The notes below the pieces were generated by a model. The model was not told the DNA's origin. It saw only the letters and a program-made list of their open reading frames with translations, and did not search any database. This document shows positions 60,490 to 64,000 of a stretch of DNA of 64,000 nt, piece after piece. The stretch covers positions 186,001-250,000 of the forward strand of contig JAJQRF010000001.1 of NCBI GenBank assembly GCA_021228405.1. The letters run 5' to 3'. Each line of letters begins with the position of its first letter. Position 1 is the stretch's first letter. The DNA comes from Pyrinomonadaceae bacterium (GTDB lineage: Bacteria; Acidobacteriota; Blastocatellia; Pyrinomonadales; Pyrinomonadaceae). Made by a program: the position numbers and the translations under genes.

Positions 60490-60879
60490 ATGCCTTTGAC
60501 ACCGACAGATAACATCACGAATTTATTGCAGAATTTTTTGGACGTGCAGAGCAAACGCGCACAGGTCATCGCCGGAAATATCGCCAACGCCGATACCGCT
60601 GGCTATGCCGCCAAAGAATTGAATTTCGACGATTATCTGAACGAAGCCGTCCGCCAGAGTTCTCTCCCACACTCCCAACAAAACGACCGTGCGCTCGAAA
60701 CCTACGAACCGCTCATCACGGAACAAACTCCGACGGTAATCGGTCTGGACGGAAATACGGTCGATGTCGGGCGCGAAATGGCGGATATGGCGCAAACCGG
60801 AACGAACTTTAATTTCGGCGCGAAAATGATTCAAACCAGATTCAAGCTGTTACGTGCCGCAATCCGCGAAGGCAGATAG
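60490..60879 (+). CDS. flgB: Flagellar rod protein FlgB
   Basis: 129 residues from the ATG at 60490, with GGAGG 6 bases before it; an upstream in-frame extension would cross the promoter. NIANADTAGYAAKELNF and a C-terminal segment ending MIQTRFKLLRAAIREGR are the FlgB signatures. It forms part of the proximal rod. First gene of flgB-flgC-fliE-fliF-fliG. Confidence 0.93.
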   Translation: MPLTPTDNITNLLQNFLDVQSKRAQVIAGNIANADTAGYAAKELNFDDYLNEAVRQSSLPHSQQNDRALETYEPLITEQTPTVIGLDGNTVDVGREMADMAQTGTNFNFGAKMIQTRFKLLRAAIREGR

Positions 60880-60882
60880 TTC

Positions 60883-60975
60883 GATTTGGGATTTGGAAAT
60901 GCAGATTTTAAGGTTTAGATTTTCAATCTCTTATCTGCATATCAATCCAAAATCCAAAATCCAAAATCCAAAATT
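60883..60975. repeat. Heptamer-repeat inverted element before flgC
   Basis: Left arm: two GATTTGG heptamers. Right arm: four AATCCAA heptamers. Inner arms (AATGCAGAT and ATCTGCAT) form a second stem. It ends 3 bases before the flgC ATG, which has no Shine-Dalgarno sequence. Confidence 0.75.
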
Positions 60976-60978
60976 GTT

Positions 60979-61431
60979 ATGTCTTTATTCACGATCTTCA
61001 AAATCTCATCGCAGGGAATGCAGTCGCAACGGGAACGCCTCGAAGCCGCGTCTGCAAACCTTGCCAACGCGAACACGACGCGCACGAGTTCGGGAAAACC
61101 TTATCAGCGGCGCGATGTCGTTTTTTCGACGCAGGAAGTTTCCGACAAATGGAACGAAAATGCGGCGGAAAGCGGGCTTTTACTCGACGATCAGGCATCG
61201 GTCGGCGTTCGTTCGGAAATTCAATTGGCGGACGAAAATCAATTCGTGATGCAGTATCAGCCCGGACATCCCGACGCGGACGCGAACGGATATGTGAAAT
61301 TGCCCGATGTCGATCCGCTCGAAGAAACGGTCAATATGATGTCGGCGGCGCGTTCGTTCGAGGCAAACGCGACGGTTTTCAATACTGCCAAAGAATTGGC
61401 GCGCATCAGCCTCAATCTCGGCGATGGGTAG
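60979..61431 (+). CDS. flgC: Flagellar rod protein FlgC
   Basis: 150 residues. N-terminal KISSQGMQSQRERLEAASANLANANTTRT and C-terminal GYVKLPDVDPLEETVNMMSAARSFEANATVFNTAKEL are typical of FlgC. Proximal rod component, exported early. Confidence 0.94.
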   Translation: MSLFTIFKISSQGMQSQRERLEAASANLANANTTRTSSGKPYQRRDVVFSTQEVSDKWNENAAESGLLLDDQASVGVRSEIQLADENQFVMQYQPGHPDADANGYVKLPDVDPLEETVNMMSAARSFEANATVFNTAKELARISLNLGDG

Positions 61432-61512
61432 AACAAACTTCAGTTTGTTTACTTGACGTTGCAAGAAAGAAATTTTGAAAACTAATCGTAATGAACAAAC
61501 TGAAGTTTGTTC
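61431..61512. repeat. Dispersed paired palindrome, copy 5
   Basis: GAACAAACTTCAGTTTGTT (61431-61449) and its inverse (61494-61512) flank a 44-base loop, the same loop length as in copy 3 at 50233-50314. The left arm begins on the last base of the flgC stop codon; the right arm ends 27 bp before fliE. Confidence 0.8.
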
Positions 61513-61539
61513 GACATTTTAATAACTGAAATTCTCCCG

Positions 61540-61848
61540 ATGAATATTAACGGCTTTAGTTCACCAACTCCGGTTTTACCGCTGACGCAGACAAAGGAAA
61601 CAGGCGCGACAGCTGATAAATCCTTTAACGGAGATTTCGGCTCGCTCGTCAAAGGCGCGGTCGAATCGATCGACGGAACGCAGAAAGGCGCGGAACAGGA
61701 AATCGCCAAAGCCGTCACGGGCGAATCGCCCGATCTGCACAAAACCATTATTTCATTGCAGTCAGCCGACCTGAAATTTCAACTCGGCTTGCAAGTCCGC
61801 AACAAGCTCATCGGCGCATACGAAGAAATAATGAGAATGCAAGTGTGA
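61540..61848 (+). CDS. fliE: MS-ring/rod junction protein FliE
   Basis: 102 residues from the ATG at 61540; an in-frame TTG at 61507 lies in the repeat. C-terminal SLQSADLKFQLGLQVRNKLIGAYEEIMRMQV is the FliE signature. It links the MS-ring to the proximal rod and is needed for export. Confidence 0.92.
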   Translation: MNINGFSSPTPVLPLTQTKETGATADKSFNGDFGSLVKGAVESIDGTQKGAEQEIAKAVTGESPDLHKTIISLQSADLKFQLGLQVRNKLIGAYEEIMRMQV

Positions 61849-61850
61849 CA

Positions 61851-61965
61851 ATTTTGGATTTTGGATTTTGGATTTTGGATTGATGAAACAATCGTGATCC
61901 GAAACAAATTGAAAATGTATTTATAACGGCAAATCCAAAATCCAAAATCCAAAATCCAAAATCAA
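61851..61965. repeat. Heptamer-repeat inverted element before fliF
   Basis: About four TTTTGGA heptamers on the left and four AATCCAA heptamers on the right form a long near-perfect inverted repeat across a 50-base loop. It ends 3 bases before the fliF ATG, which has no Shine-Dalgarno sequence. Confidence 0.8.
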
Positions 61966-61968
61966 CTT

Positions 61969-63726
61969 ATGTCTTCTCCTTTAGAACAAGTTAAAGAAAT
62001 CTGGACAAAACTGCCGTTGGCGGGTCGCATTTCGACGATTGCCGCGGCGGTTGCGACTCTCGCCATCATCGGCGCGCTCGTTTATTACGGGACGGCGACC
62101 GAATACGGCGTTTTGTTTTCCGATCTGAAAGCTGAAGACGCGCAGAAAATCGTCGAAAAACTGAAAGCCGCGAACGTTCCTTATTCTTTGACGACCAACG
62201 GCACGACGATTATGGTTCCGCCCGAAAAAATTACCGAACTCCGTCTGCAAATGGCGGGCGAAGGCATTATTTCAGGCGGTCACGTCGGTTTCGATCTGTT
62301 TGACAAAACGAATTTCGGCGCGACCGATTTTGCACAGCAGGTAAATTTCCGCCGCGCGATCGAAGGCGAGCTCGGCAAAACACTCGAAGGAATGGACGAG
62401 GTCGAAGGCGCGCGGGTTCACATCACACCGAAAAAAGAATCCGTTTTCACCGAAAAAGAAGAAGGCGCAAAGGCTTCGGTGATGTTGCGCGTGAAGCAGG
62501 GAAAAGAACTTTCCGCGGAAAGAACCGAAGCGATCGTTAATCTCGTTTCAAGCTCAGTCGAAGGCTTGGACGCGTCGAACGTTTCCGTGATGGACACGCG
62601 CGGTCGTTTGCTTTCGGCGGCAGGAAAAGGAAAAGCGGGCGGAATCGGCGATGCAGGAGTTTTCAACGCCCAACTCGAAGCGAAACAAAAATACGAAGCC
62701 GAAACTGCGGCACGGGTGATCGCTTTGCTCGAACCCGTCGTCGGCGAAAACCGCGTCAAGGCGGACATCGCGGCGGACGTTGATTTTTCGCAGGTCGAAC
62801 AAACCGAAGAACGCTATAACCCGCAATCGCAGGTTATCCGCTCACAGCAAACCGCGACCGAATCGCGCACGGCAAACGTGCAAAATCCGAACGGCGTGGT
62901 CGGTGCACGTGCCAACGATCCGACGCTTCCCGTTCAGCCGAATCAACCAACCCAGAATCAGGTCGGAAATAATGCGCGAAATTCGACGACGACAAATTTC
63001 GAGATCGACAAAACAACGCGCCGCACGGTCGGCGGCGGCGGTCGCGTCAATCGGATGACGGTTTCCGTCGTGGTCGATTACAAAACGGTCGAAGGCGTGG
63101 ACGTTGCGCGCACGAGCGAAGAAATTCAGCAGATTCAAAACCTGGTCGCGGCGGCGGTCGGCAGTGACCAAAACCGCGGCGATTCGGTCGTCGTGCAGAC
63201 GATGGCTTTCAATAAACCGCCGGCAGAAGCCGCCGTTGCCGCCGGCTGGCTGGATAAAAACAAAGCTCTGGTCGCGACCCTGATGAAATACGGTGCGCTG
63301 GTTCTGATCGCGCTTTTGATCTTTCTCTTCGTGATTCGTCCGGCACAAAAAGCTCTCAAAGCCGCCGCCGCGCCGCCCGTAATTGAGCAAGAACCGAAAC
63401 TTCTTGAAGCCGCCGAAGAATCTGCAGAAATTGCCGAAGAAAAACGGCTTGAAGATGCAAACGCGGAAGAATCCGCCAATCAACTGGAAAACGGCGAAAA
63501 TTTACCCGAACTCGAACCGGGAATGACGGTCGCCGAACTGGAGGCGAAAATGGATGCCGAAATGGAAGAAGAAAACGATATTTTGAACGCAAGCGAGATC
63601 GAAGGCGAGCCGGTCGGTGAAGAATTTCTTCGCGTCAACCGCATCAAGCAGGAAGTCATTTATCAAACGGTAAATGATACGGATTTGGTCGTCAGCACGC
63701 TTAGAAGCTGGCTCAGAGAAGATTAA
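61969..63726 (+). CDS. fliF: MS-ring protein FliF
   Basis: 585 residues: transmembrane helix about 22-42, periplasmic ring-building domains (SDLKAEDAQKIVEKLKAANVPYSLT; YPxTPKKESVF-like VHITPKKESVFTEKEEGAKASVML), a Gln/Asn/Pro-rich linker (about 280-350), second transmembrane helix about 440-460 and an acidic cytoplasmic tail that binds FliG. It is the base on which the whole flagellum is built. Confidence 0.95.
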   Translation: MSSPLEQVKEIWTKLPLAGRISTIAAAVATLAIIGALVYYGTATEYGVLFSDLKAEDAQKIVEKLKAANVPYSLTTNGTTIMVPPEKITELRLQMAGEGIISGGHVGFDLFDKTNFGATDFAQQVNFRRAIEGELGKTLEGMDEVEGARVHITPKKESVFTEKEEGAKASVMLRVKQGKELSAERTEAIVNLVSSSVEGLDASNVSVMDTRGRLLSAAGKGKAGGIGDAGVFNAQLEAKQKYEAETAARVIALLEPVVGENRVKADIAADVDFSQVEQTEERYNPQSQVIRSQQTATESRTANVQNPNGVVGARANDPTLPVQPNQPTQNQVGNNARNSTTTNFEIDKTTRRTVGGGGRVNRMTVSVVVDYKTVEGVDVARTSEEIQQIQNLVAAAVGSDQNRGDSVVVQTMAFNKPPAEAAVAAGWLDKNKALVATLMKYGALVLIALLIFLFVIRPAQKALKAAAAPPVIEQEPKLLEAAEESAEIAEEKRLEDANAEESANQLENGENLPELEPGMTVAELEAKMDAEMEEENDILNASEIEGEPVGEEFLRVNRIKQEVIYQTVNDTDLVVSTLRSWLRED

Positions 63727-63747
63727 ATTAAAGGATCGAAATATTTT

Positions 63748-64000
63748 ATGTCACCGTCTGTCGAAGAAACAATCGAAGCAATCGATCTTAAAGATGAACC
63801 GTCCGAAGCGTTGATGGTCGCGCCGCCGCGCGCGGAAATGTCGGGCGCGCGCAAAGCCGCGATTCTTTGCCTTTCACTCGGCGAAGATGCCGCTTCCGCG
63901 CTTTTCAGTCAACTCAGCGAAGAAGAAATTCAACAGCTTTCCAAAGAACTCGCACTTTTGCCCGAAATAAATTCGGAAACCGCAAATCACATTATCGAAG
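63748..64000 (+). CDS. fliG: Flagellar switch protein FliG, 3'-truncated
   Basis: 84 codons before the window ends. After an acidic lead of about 30 residues, SGARKAAILCLSLGEDAASALFSQLSEEEIQQLSKELALLPEI matches the FliG N-terminal domain that binds FliF. It follows fliF by 21 bp. AAAGGATCG precedes the ATG. Confidence 0.92.
   Translation, partial: MSPSVEETIEAIDLKDEPSEALMVAPPRAEMSGARKAAILCLSLGEDAASALFSQLSEEEIQQLSKELALLPEINSETANHIIE

Noticed and set aside
1-64000. tRNA, rRNA, insertion sequences, prophage or integrase genes
   Set aside because: Looked for cloverleaf ends, transposase DDE-type proteins and tyrosine-recombinase motifs; none seen.

Overview
The window looks like a piece of a Gram-negative (diderm), motile bacterium that respires with multihaem cytochromes. 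Protein style, System II cytochrome c maturation and the dispersed intergenic repeats suggest Acidobacteriota, perhaps Blastocatellia. That placement is inference; there is no rRNA or other marker gene here to prove it. I see no tRNA, rRNA, CRISPR array or transposase.

Layout. (1) 1-3.3 kb: the 3' end of an outer-membrane beta-barrel gene, a hypothetical protein, a striking 21-bp-period palindrome array, a MazF-type toxin-antitoxin pair and a 41-residue membrane peptide. (2) 3.3-12.5 kb: a minus-strand run of c-type cytochrome genes (8, 2, 15 and 9 haem motifs) divergent from a plus-strand ResB-CcsA-TPR cytochrome c maturation operon. The shared promoter region holds a near-perfect CRP-type operator. 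(3) 12.5-14.6 kb: a HAD phosphatase and an outer-membrane protein. (4) 14.7-27.7 kb: two minus-strand chemotaxis operons (cheR-cheD-cheY-cheX-cheB; cheY-cheX-cheA-cheW-pseudogene-mcp-mcp), each preceded by a textbook sigma-28 promoter, although the two mcp genes lie between them. (5) 27.8-34.3 kb: a plasmid-type replicon module with a split DnaG-like primase and DnaB-like helicase, iteron-like repeats, a putative Rep protein, a palindrome-rich centromere-like region, ParA and a winged-helix partner. (6) 34.3-64 kb: a large flagellar cluster (flhA flhF flhG fliA fliM fliN swrB-like flgF flgG flgA flgH flgI flgJ flgM flgN flgK flgL fliW csrA motA motB fliC flaG fliD fliS fliT-like, a sigma-54 response regulator, flgB flgC fliE fliF fliG). 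flhB, fliP/Q/R and fliH/I/J/K are not in the window.

How it works together. Candidate sigma-54 promoters (flhA, flgB) and a GAFTGA-containing activator give a middle tier. FliA and FlgM with sigma-28 promoters before flgM, fliC, fliS and both che operons give a late tier. FliW-CsrA and ACGGA motifs in the fliC leader suggest post-transcriptional control of flagellin.

Most notable: a complete replication/partition module sits between the chemotaxis and flagellar operons, so this DNA may be a secondary replicon (chromid or megaplasmid) or may carry an integrated plasmid. Two unrelated-sequence arrays share the same 17-bp-dyad-plus-4-bp-spacer, 21-bp-period geometry. Many intergenic gaps of the flagellar cluster hold an inverted repeat from one of several families, often just before a start codon that lacks a Shine-Dalgarno sequence.
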